64,000 bases of DNA from CAZQFV01 sp964592645. GTDB taxonomy: Bacteria; Chloroflexota; Chloroflexia; DTKN01. The stretch covers positions 1-64,000 of the forward strand of contig CAZQFV010000015.1 in NCBI GenBank assembly GCA_964592645.1, given 5' to 3'. The notes beneath the pieces were generated by a model. The model ran no database searches. It was given only the letters and a program-made list of their open reading frames with translations, and was not told where the DNA came from. The translations under genes and the position numbers were made by a program. Below are positions 1 through 9,032 of this stretch, in pieces (within the stretch, counting starts at the first letter, position 1; each line of letters starts with the position of its first letter).

Positions 1-46
1 CCACGTTCACATGGGGCTTGGTCCGCTCGAACTTTGCCTTGGCCAT
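1..46 (-). CDS. tuf: Elongation factor Tu, N-terminal fragment (partial)
   Basis: The first 15 codons on the minus strand read MAKAKFERTKPHVNV, the highly conserved start of EF-Tu, the GTPase that delivers aminoacyl-tRNA to the ribosome. The ATG is at 46..44 and an AGGAGG-type ribosome binding site lies just upstream (about 50-56). The rest of the gene lies outside the window. It follows three tRNA genes on the same strand, as in the classical thrU-tyrU-thrT-tufB arrangement. Confidence 0.93.
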   Translation of the reverse strand, partial: MAKAKFERTKPHVNV

Positions 47-84
47 TTTCGCCTCCTCGATGCGTCTCAACCGCGATCGCTGCA

Positions 85-157
85 AGCCCACGCCCAGACT
101 TGAACTGGGGACCTACTCCTTACCAAGGAGTTGCTCTACCGACTGAGCTACGCGGGC
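85..157 (-). tRNA. tRNA-Thr (anticodon GGT)
   Basis: A full cloverleaf can be drawn. The acceptor stem pairs 151-157 with 86-92, the anticodon stem-loop has the seven-base loop TTGGTAA, and the T-arm is intact with a TTCAAGT loop. The anticodon GGT reads ACC/ACT threonine codons. CCA is not encoded. It lies between tRNA-Tyr and tuf. Confidence 0.95.
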
Positions 158-212
158 CCGACACAACAGACCCATGGCAAACGGCATATCGGCCGTCGGC
201 CACGGATCGAGG

Positions 213-297
213 TGGAGAGGGGAGGATTCGAACCTCCGTAGCCATTTCAGGCGGCAGATTTACAGTCTGCTGGTTTTAGCCACTCGCCCACCTCTCC
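213..297 (-). tRNA. tRNA-Tyr (anticodon GTA)
   Basis: An 85-nt class II tRNA with a long variable arm. The acceptor stem pairs 291-297 with 214-220 (GGAGAGG/CCTCTCC), the anticodon loop is CTGTAAA giving GTA, and the T-loop is TTCGAAT. The discriminator base is A. Confidence 0.95.
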
Positions 298-338
298 ACG
301 GGTGAGCTAACCTAGATTGTAGCCCCCGGCGGCCCGTG

Positions 339-410
339 AGCCGACGAAGGGAATCGAACCCTTAACCGGCGGTTTACAAAACCGCTGCTCTGCCATTGAG
401 CCACGTCGGC
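339..410 (-). tRNA. tRNA-Thr (anticodon TGT)
   Basis: A 72-nt cloverleaf with acceptor stem GCCGACG/CGTCGGC (404-410 with 340-346), anticodon loop TTTGTAA (TGT, reading ACA-type codons) and T-loop TTCGATT. It is the first gene of the tRNA-tuf transcription unit, directly downstream of a strong promoter. Confidence 0.95.
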
Positions 411-419
411 GTATCCTTC

Positions 420-448
420 ATTATACACGGTTACGCGAACATGGTCAA
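420..448 (-). promoter_or_regulatory. Promoter of the tRNA-tuf unit
   Basis: On the minus strand, TTGACC (443-448) and TATAAT (420-425) are separated by exactly 17 bp. The tRNA-Thr(TGT) gene starts 9 bp downstream. This is a near-consensus housekeeping sigma promoter, as expected for tRNA and EF-Tu genes. Confidence 0.85.
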
Positions 449-499
449 GCGGCATTATAAGCCAAGGGACCCCATTTGTCAAATGGCCGTTTTGCCATT

Positions 500-528
500 T
501 TGTCAATCCGGCGAAGCTGTGCTATAAT
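500..528 (+). promoter_or_regulatory. Promoter of the COG2403-like GTPase gene
   Basis: TTGTCA (500-505) and TATAAT (523-528) with 17-bp spacing on the plus strand. Transcription would start near 535, leaving a 5' leader of about 145 nt before the ATG at 681. Confidence 0.85.
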
Positions 529-553
529 GCTCCCGGCCGATCGTGGGAGTTAC

Positions 554-662
554 CGGATACCACGGTCGGATTATCGTGTCGGGATGCCGATGACACGCTA
601 CGGCCATCTGGCAAAGTTGCCATAGCACTGTGCAGTGCTGATCCGGGGAATCCTGGTATCCG
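554..662 (+). promoter_or_regulatory. Structured 5' leader, candidate cis-regulatory RNA
   Basis: A 9-bp closing helix (CGGATACCA 554-562 with TGGTATCCG 654-662) encloses three further hairpins: CGTGTC/GACACG (about 574-597), GGCAA/TTGCC (about 609-621) and AGCACT/AGTGCT (about 624-639). This multi-branch layout lies between a consensus promoter and an unusually distant start codon, and its 3' helix ends about 8 nt before the ribosome binding site (AGGAGG, 669-674). I could not match it to a riboswitch class I know. The complementarity is seen directly; the regulatory role is inference. Confidence 0.45.
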
Positions 663-680
663 TGTCTAAGGAGGAGATGT

Positions 681-2000
681 ATGGAGCGCAAACGGGTCAT
701 CATCATGGGGGCGGCCGGCCGCGACTTTCACAACTTTAACACCTACTATCGGGAACGCCAGGAGTACGAGGTTGTAGCCTTTACCGCCACGCAGATCCCG
801 GACATCGAGGGCCGCCTCTATCCGCCCGTCCTGGCCGGCCCACTCTACCCCAAGGGCATCCCCATCCATCCCGAAGAGCAGCTGGCCGAGCTCATCCGCC
901 GCCACCAGGCCGACGAGGTCGTCTTCGCCTACAGCGACGTGCCCCATACCTATGTCATGCACCGCGCCTCCCTGGCCCTGGCCATGGGCGCCGACTTCCG
1001 GCTGATGGGCCCCCGGCATACGATGCTCAAGTCCAAGAAGCCGGTGATCGCGATCTGCGCCGTGCGCACCGGCAGCGGCAAGAGCCAGACCACCCGCCGG
1101 GTCATCCAGATCCTCCTCGCCGCCGGCAAGAAAACCGTGGCCGTCCGCCACCCGATGCCCTACGGCAACCTGGAAGAGCAAATCTGGCAACGCTTTGCCT
1201 CCTACGAGGACCTCGACCGCTACCATTGCACGATCGAAGAGCGCGAAGAGTACGAACCGCACCTCGACCGCGGCGTCGTCGTCTATGCCGGCGTCGACTA
1301 CGGTGAAATCCTCCGCCGGGCGGAGGAAGAGGCCGATATCATCGTCTGGGACGGCGGCAACAACGACCTGCCCTTCTACCAACCCGACCTGCACATCGTC
1401 GTCGCCGACCCCCACCGCCCCGGCCACGAGATGAGCTATCACCCCGGCGAAGCCAACCTGCGCGCGGCCGACGTCGTCCTGATCAACAAGGTGGACACGG
1501 CCGACATCAACGACGTCCAGACGGTCCACGAGAACGTCCGCGCCTTCAACCCCGGGGCGGTAATCGTGGAGGCCAACTCGCCGGTCTTTGTCGAACAGCC
1601 CGAGCTGATCCGCGGAAAGCGCGTCCTGGTCGTGGAAGACGGCCCCACCCTGACCCACGGGGAGATGACCTACGGGGCCGGCATCGTCGCCGCCCGGCGC
1701 TTCGGGGCCGAGCAGATCGTGGACCCGCGGCCCTATGTCACCCGCTCCATCGCCGAGACGTTCCAGAAGTACCCCTACATCGGCACGCTCCTGCCGGCCA
1801 TGGGCTACGGCGAGAAGCAGGTCTGCGACCTGCAGGAGACGATCAACGCCGTGGATTGCGACCTGGTGGTCGTGGCCACGCCGATCGACCTGGGGCGCAT
1901 CTTGAAGATCAACAAGCCCTGGGTGCGGGTGCGCTATGAACTCGAGGAGCTGAGCCAGCCGGGACTGGCAGAGATCATCCGGGAACGGGTGCTGAGATAG
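681..2000 (+). CDS. COG2403-like GTPase / cyclic 2,3-diphosphoglycerate synthetase-like protein
   Basis: A 439-aa protein. The N-terminal third (about 1-115) looks Rossmann-like and begins RVIIMGAAGRDFHNFNT. A P-loop follows near residue 130 (RTGSGKSQTT), then DGGNND and INKVDTAD, which fit a SIMIBI-type NTPase with a guanine-specificity NKVD. This matches the predicted-GTPase family COG2403, to which archaeal cyclic 2,3-diphosphoglycerate synthetase belongs; whether this copy makes that compound is not shown by sequence. The ATG follows an AGGAGGAGATGT ribosome binding site. The gene stands alone, convergent with the pst operon, and has the structured leader described above. Confidence 0.7.
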   Translation: MERKRVIIMGAAGRDFHNFNTYYRERQEYEVVAFTATQIPDIEGRLYPPVLAGPLYPKGIPIHPEEQLAELIRRHQADEVVFAYSDVPHTYVMHRASLALAMGADFRLMGPRHTMLKSKKPVIAICAVRTGSGKSQTTRRVIQILLAAGKKTVAVRHPMPYGNLEEQIWQRFASYEDLDRYHCTIEEREEYEPHLDRGVVVYAGVDYGEILRRAEEEADIIVWDGGNNDLPFYQPDLHIVVADPHRPGHEMSYHPGEANLRAADVVLINKVDTADINDVQTVHENVRAFNPGAVIVEANSPVFVEQPELIRGKRVLVVEDGPTLTHGEMTYGAGIVAARRFGAEQIVDPRPYVTRSIAETFQKYPYIGTLLPAMGYGEKQVCDLQETINAVDCDLVVVATPIDLGRILKINKPWVRVRYELEELSQPGLAEIIRERVLR

Positions 2001-2018
2001 GAAGCAGGATACAAGAAA

Positions 2019-2066
2019 CAGGAAGCAAGAAGCAGGCCCCCCTAAACTCCTGCTTCTTGTTTCCTG
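2019..2066. terminator. Bidirectional hairpin between convergent genes
   Basis: Arms 2019-2036 and 2049-2066 are complementary at 17 of 18 positions (CAGGAAGCAAGAAGCAGG against its near-reverse complement) around a 12-nt C-rich loop. The hairpin sits between the stop of the GTPase gene at 2000 and the last pst gene ending at 2071, so it could terminate both. The left arm itself contains repeated GAAGCAGG/CAGGAAGCA units, so it may be a dispersed repeat. Confidence 0.6.
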
Positions 2067-2070
2067 CCTT

Positions 2071-2841
2071 CTATCCCGCCCGCCCCGTGATATAGTCCTC
2101 CGTGAGCTGCTCCCGCGGCCTGGTGAACAGCTCCCCCGTCGGCCCGAACTCCACTAGTTTGCCCAGCCAGAAGAAGCCGGTCCAATCGGAGGCGCGGCCG
2201 GCCTGCTGCATGTTGTGCGTGACGATGACGATGCAGTAGCGCGCCTTGAGCTCCTGCATCAGTTCCTCCACCTGCAGCGTGGCGATGGGGTCCAGCGCCG
2301 AGCAGGGCTCGTCCATCAGAATAACCTCCGGCCGGACGGCGATGGCCCGGGCGATGCACAGCCGCTGCTGTTGGCCCAGGGAAAGGTTCAGCGCATCCTG
2401 CCGCAGGTTGTCCTTGACCTCGTCCCAGAGCGCCGCGCCCCGCAGGCTCTCCTCCACCAGGTCGGGCAGGGCGCGCTCGCGGCACAACCGCAGCACGCGC
2501 GGACCAAAGGCGACGTTGTCGTAGATGGACTGCGGGAAGGGGTTGGGGCGCTGAAAGACCATGCCGACACGGGCCCGCAGGGCCACCACATCGCTGCCCG
2601 GCTCGTAGATATCCCGGCCGTCGAGCAGGATGCAGCCCACCGCGCGCGTGCCCGGGATGGTATCGTTCATCCGGTTGAGGCAGCGCAGAAAGGTCGATTT
2701 GCCGCAGCCCGAGGGGCCGATCAGCGCGGTGATCTGACGGTCCGGGATGTCCAGGGAGATGCCCTCCAGGGCCGGCTTGGAGCCGTAGAAGAAGGAGAGG
2801 TCCCGGACCCGGATCTTGGGCAAGTTCGCTGCTTCTGTCAT
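2071..2841 (-). CDS. pstB: Phosphate ABC transporter ATP-binding protein PstB (copy 1)
   Basis: A 256-aa ABC ATPase that powers the PstCA phosphate channel at the inner face of the membrane. Walker A is GPSGCGKST, the signature region reads LSLGQQQR, Walker B ends ILMDEP, and the H-loop is VTHNMQQA. The Q-loop segment VFQRPNPFPQSIYDNVAFG is typical of PstB. An ATG at 2889 is also in frame, but the ATG at 2841 matches the usual PstB start and avoids overlapping the upstream gene. It is the last gene of the operon, 40 bp after a second pstB. Confidence 0.92.
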   Translation of the reverse strand: MTEAANLPKIRVRDLSFFYGSKPALEGISLDIPDRQITALIGPSGCGKSTFLRCLNRMNDTIPGTRAVGCILLDGRDIYEPGSDVVALRARVGMVFQRPNPFPQSIYDNVAFGPRVLRLCRERALPDLVEESLRGAALWDEVKDNLRQDALNLSLGQQQRLCIARAIAVRPEVILMDEPCSALDPIATLQVEELMQELKARYCIVIVTHNMQQAGRASDWTGFFWLGKLVEFGPTGELFTRPREQLTEDYITGRAG

Positions 2842-2881
2842 GCCACCCCAGCCCTTTCCGGCGTAAAGACACAGGATTGAA

Positions 2882-3640
<759 letters not shown>

Positions 3641-3708
3641 AATCCTTGGTCGACCGGCGAAGGGTGACGCGGAAGCTCGTGGGCGAGCACCGAGTCACGC
3701 TGCACCCC

Positions 3709-4560
3709 TCACCACTGTCTCCTCCTCCGAAAGTAGCCCCGGATCAAGGTGGCCACCAGGTTGAACGACAGCACCAACACCAGCAGGACCAGGGCCGTGC
3801 CGTACTGCACCTGGGCCGGCATGCCCGGCACCTGGGTGCTGATCACGTACAGGTGATAGGGCAGGGCCATGGTCTCGTCGAGCGGGGAAGAGGGCAGGCG
3901 GGGCAGGTAGAAGGCGGCGACGGTGAACAGGATCGGGGCCGTCTCGCCGGCGGCGCGCAGCAGCCCCAGGATGATGCCGGTGATGATCCCCGGCAGGGCC
4001 TGCGGCAGGACGACATGGTAGATGCCCTGCCAGCGCGTCCCTCCCAGGCTGGCGCTGACGGTGCGAAACTCGACCGGCACGGCCCGCAGAGCTTCCTCGG
4101 CCGCGCTGATGATCACCGGCAGCGTCATGATCGCCAGGGTCAGCGAGCCGGCCACGATGGAGGTGCCGAACTGCAAGAAGAGGACGAATAGGCCCAGGCC
4201 AAAGAGGCCGTAGACCACCGAGGGGATACCGGCCAGGTTGACCATGGCCAGGCGGATGGCGCGGGTCAGCCAGGTGTCGCGGGCGTACTCGGCCAAGTAG
4301 ACGGCGCCGCCGACGCCCACCGGGATGGCCGCCAGCGCCGTGCCCAACGTCAACACCAGCGTACCGACGATGGCCGGCAGGATGCCGCCCTCCTTCATGC
4401 CGTTGTGCGGCATCGTCGTCAGGAACTCCCAGGAGATGGCCCCCAGGCCGCGCACGACGATCGACCCGACCACCACCAGGATGGGGGCCACCACCACCAG
4501 GGCCACCAGGGCCAACAGGGCGAACCCCAGCCGCTGCGCCCAGTACCGCCTCCCGCTCAC
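3709..4560 (-). CDS. pstA: Phosphate ABC transporter permease PstA
   Basis: A 283-aa integral membrane protein with about six hydrophobic segments and the inner-membrane-transport coupling region (SLGGTRWQGIYHVVLPQAL, residues about 185-205). It forms the phosphate channel with PstC. The start is a GTG at 4560 whose first bases overlap the pstC stop codon (GTGA), implying translational coupling. Length and gene order fit PstA. Confidence 0.93.
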   Translation of the reverse strand: MSGRRYWAQRLGFALLALVALVVVAPILVVVGSIVVRGLGAISWEFLTTMPHNGMKEGGILPAIVGTLVLTLGTALAAIPVGVGGAVYLAEYARDTWLTRAIRLAMVNLAGIPSVVYGLFGLGLFVLFLQFGTSIVAGSLTLAIMTLPVIISAAEEALRAVPVEFRTVSASLGGTRWQGIYHVVLPQALPGIITGIILGLLRAAGETAPILFTVAAFYLPRLPSSPLDETMALPYHLYVISTQVPGMPAQVQYGTALVLLVLVLSFNLVATLIRGYFRRRRQW

Positions 4561-5459
4561 CGCAGCCCTCCCTTGCGGCGCTTCTTAAAGATCGTCGCCG
4601 CCGCCGTCAGGTTGATGGCAAAGGTCAGCAGGAAGAGGATGATGCCGATGCCGAACAGGGCATGGTAGTGCGTGCTGCCCTGGGCCACCTCGCCCATCTC
4701 CGCGGCGATGGTGGCCGTCATCGTGCGGACCGGGCGAAAGAGCGAGTCGAGCGTGGTCGGCATGCGGGCGGCGTTGCCCGTGACCATCATCACGGCCATC
4801 GTCTCGCCGATGGCCCGCCCCAGGCCGAGCATCACCGCCGTGACGATCCCCGAGCGGGCGGCCGGCACGACCACCCGCCAGATCATCTGCCAGCGGGTCG
4901 CGCCCATGGCCAGCGCGGCGTCGCGGTAGCTCTTGGGCACGGCGTCGAGGGCGTCCTCGGCCACGCTGATGATGGTCGGCAGGGCCATATAGGCCAGGAT
5001 CAGGGCGCCGCTGAAGGCAGTGAGGCCCGTGGGCACGCCCAGGACCTGGCGGACGAGCGGCGCCACCAACGTCATGCCAAAGAAGCCCAGGACGACGGAG
5101 GGGATGCCGGCCAGCACCTCGATCAGCGGCTTGAGGAGCTCGCGCGCCCAGGGCGGCGCCACCTCGCGCACGAAGACGGCCGTGGCCACCCCCAGCGGCA
5201 GGGCGATGACGATGGCCGTGACGGTGACCAAAAGCGAGCCCAGGATCAGGGGCCCGGTGCCGAAAAGGTCAAAGGTGGGATACCAGCGCAGGCCAAAGAG
5301 GTTGTCCAGGGGACGCTCGAAGAAGATGGGCAGGCCCTCGCGCAGCAGGAAGAAAAAGATCAACACCACAAAGGCGATGGTGGAAAAGCCCATCGTCCGC
5401 ACGAACGACTCGATGGCGAACTCGGCCCAGCGGGCGCGCTGTAGACGGGGCGCTCTCAT
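4557..5459 (-). CDS. pstC: Phosphate ABC transporter permease PstC
   Basis: A 300-aa membrane permease. Hydrophobic segments start near residue 25 (FSTIAFVVLIFFFLL), and the coupling motif AMGATRWQMIWRVVVPAA and the GRAIGETMAVMMVTGN segment are hallmarks of PstC. The open frame continues upstream, but the ATG at 5459 gives the normal PstC N-terminus and does not overlap pstS. It lies 19 bp after pstS and overlaps pstA by 4 bp. Confidence 0.93.
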   Translation of the reverse strand: MRAPRLQRARWAEFAIESFVRTMGFSTIAFVVLIFFFLLREGLPIFFERPLDNLFGLRWYPTFDLFGTGPLILGSLLVTVTAIVIALPLGVATAVFVREVAPPWARELLKPLIEVLAGIPSVVLGFFGMTLVAPLVRQVLGVPTGLTAFSGALILAYMALPTIISVAEDALDAVPKSYRDAALAMGATRWQMIWRVVVPAARSGIVTAVMLGLGRAIGETMAVMMVTGNAARMPTTLDSLFRPVRTMTATIAAEMGEVAQGSTHYHALFGIGIILFLLTFAINLTAAATIFKKRRKGGLR

Positions 5460-5478
5460 CCGCGACACTCCAATGCGC

Positions 5479-6372
5479 TCATCGCAACGGCACGAACCCC
5501 AAGTCGGTGACCAGCTCCTGGCCGGGGCCCAGCACCCAGGCGATATACTCCTGGACGATCCCCTGGGGCCGGCCGGGCGTGTACATGTAGAGCTTGCGGG
5601 CAATGGGGTAGGAGCCGTCCTTGACCGTCTGTGCCGACGGCAGCACATACGGGCCGCCGGCCGCGGCGGCCACCGCCAATACCTTCTGGTCCGCCGTGAC
5701 ATAGCCCATGCCGTCGTAGCCGATGGCGTTGGGGTTCTGCCGCACCTCGGCGCTGATCCCCTCCGAGGAGGGCATCAGCAGGGCATCCGCGGAAAAGAGC
5801 CAGTCCACCTTCTGCCCCAGGCGCACTACATGCTCCAGGAAGTAGACATAGGTCCCAGAGTTGGACTCGCGCGAGAGCAACACGATGGGCCGATCCTCCC
5901 CGCCCACCTGCCGCCAGTTGGTGATCCGGCCCCGGTAGATGTCCGAGAGCTGCTGCAGGGTCAGGCCCGACACCGGGTTGGAGGGGTGGACGACGACGGC
6001 GATGGCGTCGTAGGCGGCGACGAACTCGGTCAGCGAGATGCCGTTCGCCTGGGCCGCCTCCAGCTCCTCGGCCTTGGCCTCGCGCGAGGCGTCGGCGATG
6101 TCCGCCGTCCCGTTCAGGACCGCCGTCAGGCCGGTCCCCGAGCCGCCCCCACTCACCGAGATGCTGACCTCGGGATGCCCGGCCATGTAGGCCTCGGCCC
6201 AGGCCAGGGCCAGGTTGACCATCGTGTCCGAGCCTTTGATGATCACGCCTGTCCGGGTGGCGGGGTTGGCCGAACGGTCCTCCGCCCGGCCGCAGCCGGC
6301 CAGGGACAAGGAGGACAAAAGAACCAGGATCGCTATCCCGAGGCGCGTCAACGCCGACCGCTCTGCCCGCAT
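5479..6372 (-). CDS. pstS: Phosphate-binding lipoprotein PstS
   Basis: A 297-aa secreted substrate-binding protein. The N-terminus is a lipoprotein signal peptide ending in the lipobox LAGC at about residues 24-27. The mature part contains IIKGSDTMVN and SGGGSGTG, phosphate-binding loops of the PstS/SphX family, and LLSRESNSGTYVYF. It captures phosphate outside the membrane and delivers it to PstCA. It lies between phoU and pstC. Confidence 0.94.
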   Translation of the reverse strand: MRAERSALTRLGIAILVLLSSLSLAGCGRAEDRSANPATRTGVIIKGSDTMVNLALAWAEAYMAGHPEVSISVSGGGSGTGLTAVLNGTADIADASREAKAEELEAAQANGISLTEFVAAYDAIAVVVHPSNPVSGLTLQQLSDIYRGRITNWRQVGGEDRPIVLLSRESNSGTYVYFLEHVVRLGQKVDWLFSADALLMPSSEGISAEVRQNPNAIGYDGMGYVTADQKVLAVAAAAGGPYVLPSAQTVKDGSYPIARKLYMYTPGRPQGIVQEYIAWVLGPGQELVTDLGFVPLR

Positions 6373-6399
6373 CGCCGCTCTTGGTGGTTTTGATAGTTT

Positions 6400-7080
6400 C
6401 TAGCCGGCGACATCATGCACCCCCTCGCTCTCGTCCAGTTCCACCATCTCGCCGGTGACGGTAAAGAGCACCCGCTCGCAGATATTGGTCACCCGGTCGG
6501 CGGAGCGCTCCAGGTTGTGGGCGACCCACAGGAGATGAGTCGCCCGGTCGATGACCTCGGGATCGGCCACGATGTGCCCGATCAGGTGACGGTAGGTCTG
6601 ATCGTACAGCCGATCCACCTCGACGTCCTGCCGGGGGATGTCCCGGGCGGCCTCCACGTCGCGCCGGATGAAGGCATCCAGGGCCTGGTGGAGCATGGCC
6701 ACGGCGATACGCGCCATCTCCGGCACGTCCACCAGCGGCTTGAGCAGCGGCACATCGCCGATCGTCAGGCTGATGCGGGCGATGCCCTTGGCATAGTCGC
6801 CGATGCGCTCCAGCTCGGTGGCGATCTCCAGGATCGCGGCGATGTTGCGCAGGTCGCCGGCCATCGGCTGCTGCGTGGCGATCAGCACCAGGGCGGCCGC
6901 CTCGACGGCGAAGCGTTTCTCGTTGATCGCCTGGTCGGCGGCGATCAGCCGCCGGGCCCCCTCCTCGTCGCGCCGGCGGAGGACCTCGACCGCCTCGACC
7001 AGGGCGTTCTCCACCATGCTGCCCAGGGTCAGCAGTTCGTCCTGCAGGTGCTGCAGTTCCCGCTCAAAGGTTTCGCGCAT
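6400..7080 (-). CDS. phoU: Phosphate signalling regulator PhoU
   Basis: A 226-aa all-helical protein with two PhoU repeats, each carrying an E-x3-D-x-A-type metal-binding signature (ATELERIGDYAKGIAR at about 95, AHNLERSADRVTNICER at about 195). It links the Pst transporter to the sensor kinase and represses the response when phosphate is plentiful. It is placed unusually, between phoR and pstS. The ATG follows AGGAG. Confidence 0.94.
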   Translation of the reverse strand: MRETFERELQHLQDELLTLGSMVENALVEAVEVLRRRDEEGARRLIAADQAINEKRFAVEAAALVLIATQQPMAGDLRNIAAILEIATELERIGDYAKGIARISLTIGDVPLLKPLVDVPEMARIAVAMLHQALDAFIRRDVEAARDIPRQDVEVDRLYDQTYRHLIGHIVADPEVIDRATHLLWVAHNLERSADRVTNICERVLFTVTGEMVELDESEGVHDVAG

Positions 7081-7142
7081 CCTTTTTCTCCTGTGGACCT
7101 CCTGGGCGATGCCACGCGCGTCGGCCGGCGCCTGTGGACCGA

Positions 7143-8912
7143 CTAGGAGGGTGTGACCGTCGGCGGCGCCGCCGGCAGCGTGAAGAAGAAAGTGCTGCCG
7201 CGGCCCTCGACGCTCTCGGCCCAGATGCGTCCGCCGTGTCCCTGGACGATGTGCCGGGCGATGGCCAACCCCAGGCCGGTGCCCCCACCGCTGCGGGCGC
7301 GATCGGCCTTGTAGAAGCGCTCAAAGATGCGCGGCAGGTCGTCCGCGGAGATGCCCACACCCGTGTCGCGCACGGCGATGAGCAGCTCGTCGCCGGACCG
7401 CTCCGCGCTCACGGCGATCCACCCCGCCGGGGTGAACTTGATGGCGTTATGGACCAGGTTGAGCACCACCTGGCGGGCGCGCTCCGGGTCGGCCAGGGCC
7501 GGCGGCAGGTCCGGGGGAATGTCCAGGCGCAGCTCCAGGCCGGCCCGCTCGGCCTGTGGGCGCAGCCGCTCGACCGGCGGAAGCAGCAGATCGGCCATCG
7601 CCACCGGCTGCATCTGCAGCGGCGCCTGCCCCGATTCGATCCGCGCCAGCTCCAACAGCTCCTCCACGAGCTGGGTGAGGGCGTTGACCTCGACCTCGAT
7701 CCGATCCACGAAGCGCTCGGCGGCCGGCCTGTCGTCCAGGGCGCCGCCGCGCAGGGTGTCGGCCGCCGCCCGGATGGCGGCCAGCGGAGTGCGCAGCTCA
7801 TGCGAGACATTGCTGACAAAGTCGCGCCGCACCCGCTCCAACTGTCGCAGCCTGGTGAGGTCCTGGAAGATCGCCAGGTAGGCCGGCGCGCCGGCCTCGC
7901 GAAGCGGGGTAACAATCACCTGCATGGAGCGCCCCGGGTGACCCATCTCCAGCAGCTCGCTCTGCTCCTGTCCCGTCTGCTGGCAGCGCTTCCACAGATC
8001 GATGAGTTGATGGTGGCGAACCACCTGGGCAAAGGTGCGGCCCAGCACGCCGGGCTCGCCCGCGCCCAGCAGCAACGCGGCCGCCGGGTTGAGCAGCAGG
8101 ACATGGCCCTCGGAGTCGGTGAACAGCACGCCGTCGGCCATGTGCTGCAGCACGGCGGCCAGCCGGCTGCGCTCCTGCTCCAGCGCCGCCATCTTCTGCT
8201 GCATGGAGTCGGCCATGCGGTTGAAGGAGAGGGTCAACTGCCCAACCTCGTCGCGCGTAGAGGGAAAGAGGCGCGCCTGCAGGTCGCCGGCGACGATCCG
8301 CTCGACCACGGCGGTGAGGTCGCGCACGGGCTGGGCGATGCGGCCGGCCAGCAGCAACGCCAGCAGGCCGGCCAGCACCGCCACCCCCAGGCCGGCAACC
8401 AGGACGGAGGCCCGGACGCGGGCCACGTTGGCCTCGACCTGCTGGAGCGGGAGGGACAGGCGGACCACGCCCGCGGTCCGGCCGTCCGCCTGGGCCGGCA
8501 CGGCTAGGTAGAGCATGTCAAAGCCCACCGTCCGGCTGTAGCGGATGGTGCTCCCCTGGCCCGAGGAGAGCGCGCGCTGCACCTCCGGGCGATAGAGGTG
8601 GTTGTCCATCCGCGTCCGGTCCTCCTGCGACTCGCCGAGGACCGTGCCGTCGGTGCCGATCAGGGTGACCCGCGCCGACAGCAGCGCCGCCCACTCGTGG
8701 GCGCGCCGGTCCAGGAGGTCGGCATCGTTCTGCGCCAGGGCCGGGCCGGCCTCGGCGGCGATCAGGCGGGCCGCGGCCGCCAGTTGGGCCTCCAGGTCGG
8801 CCACGTGCGCCGCGCGCGCCAGGTTCGAGAGGTACACGGTCAGGGCGAGCGTGGCCGCCAGGATGAGCAAGAGATAGGGCAAAGCAATGCGCCAGCGAAG
8901 GCCACGAAACAT
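7143..8912 (-). CDS. phoR: PhoR-like phosphate-sensing histidine kinase
   Basis: A 589-aa membrane sensor kinase. A transmembrane helix at about 8-27, an extracytoplasmic region, and a second helix at about 165-190 are followed by HAMP (about 190-240), PAS (about 260-350), the phospho-acceptor motif VSHELRTPL, and an ATPase domain with NAIKFTP, DTGVGIS and GGTGLGLAI boxes. It is first in the pho/pst operon. No phoB-type response regulator gene is present in the operon or anywhere in the window. The ATG at 8912 was chosen because it starts just before the first membrane helix, and the promoter lies about 44 bp upstream. Confidence 0.88.
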   Translation of the reverse strand: MFRGLRWRIALPYLLLILAATLALTVYLSNLARAAHVADLEAQLAAAARLIAAEAGPALAQNDADLLDRRAHEWAALLSARVTLIGTDGTVLGESQEDRTRMDNHLYRPEVQRALSSGQGSTIRYSRTVGFDMLYLAVPAQADGRTAGVVRLSLPLQQVEANVARVRASVLVAGLGVAVLAGLLALLLAGRIAQPVRDLTAVVERIVAGDLQARLFPSTRDEVGQLTLSFNRMADSMQQKMAALEQERSRLAAVLQHMADGVLFTDSEGHVLLLNPAAALLLGAGEPGVLGRTFAQVVRHHQLIDLWKRCQQTGQEQSELLEMGHPGRSMQVIVTPLREAGAPAYLAIFQDLTRLRQLERVRRDFVSNVSHELRTPLAAIRAAADTLRGGALDDRPAAERFVDRIEVEVNALTQLVEELLELARIESGQAPLQMQPVAMADLLLPPVERLRPQAERAGLELRLDIPPDLPPALADPERARQVVLNLVHNAIKFTPAGWIAVSAERSGDELLIAVRDTGVGISADDLPRIFERFYKADRARSGGGTGLGLAIARHIVQGHGGRIWAESVEGRGSTFFFTLPAAPPTVTPS

Positions 8913-8955
8913 GTTCTTATCCCTCAGCCTGCCATCGAGTTCACGGTGTGGTGGC

Positions 8956-8984
8956 AGTATAGCACAAAGGTCGGCCGCTGGCAA
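8956..8984 (-). promoter_or_regulatory. Promoter of the phoR-phoU-pst operon
   Basis: On the minus strand, TTGCCA (8979-8984), 17 bp, TATACT (8956-8961). The phoR ATG is 44 bp downstream. The promoter abuts the oppositely directed sbcC promoter. Confidence 0.75.
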
Positions 8985-8986
8985 TG

Positions 8987-9015
8987 TTGCCCGCGGAGGG
9001 GGAACGTGATAGAAT
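8987..9015 (+). promoter_or_regulatory. Promoter of the sbcC-like gene
   Basis: TTGCCC (8987-8992), 17 bp, TAGAAT (9010-9015), with GGAGGTGAC and the ATG at 9033 close behind, so the transcript is nearly leaderless. The two opposed -35 boxes are only 2 bp apart. Confidence 0.7.
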
Positions 9016-9032
9016 AGCCTTGGAGGTGACGG

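Noticed and set aside
666..1658. A 330-codon open frame on the minus strand
   Set aside because: It is antisense to the P-loop GTPase gene and has no plausible domain or ribosome binding site.
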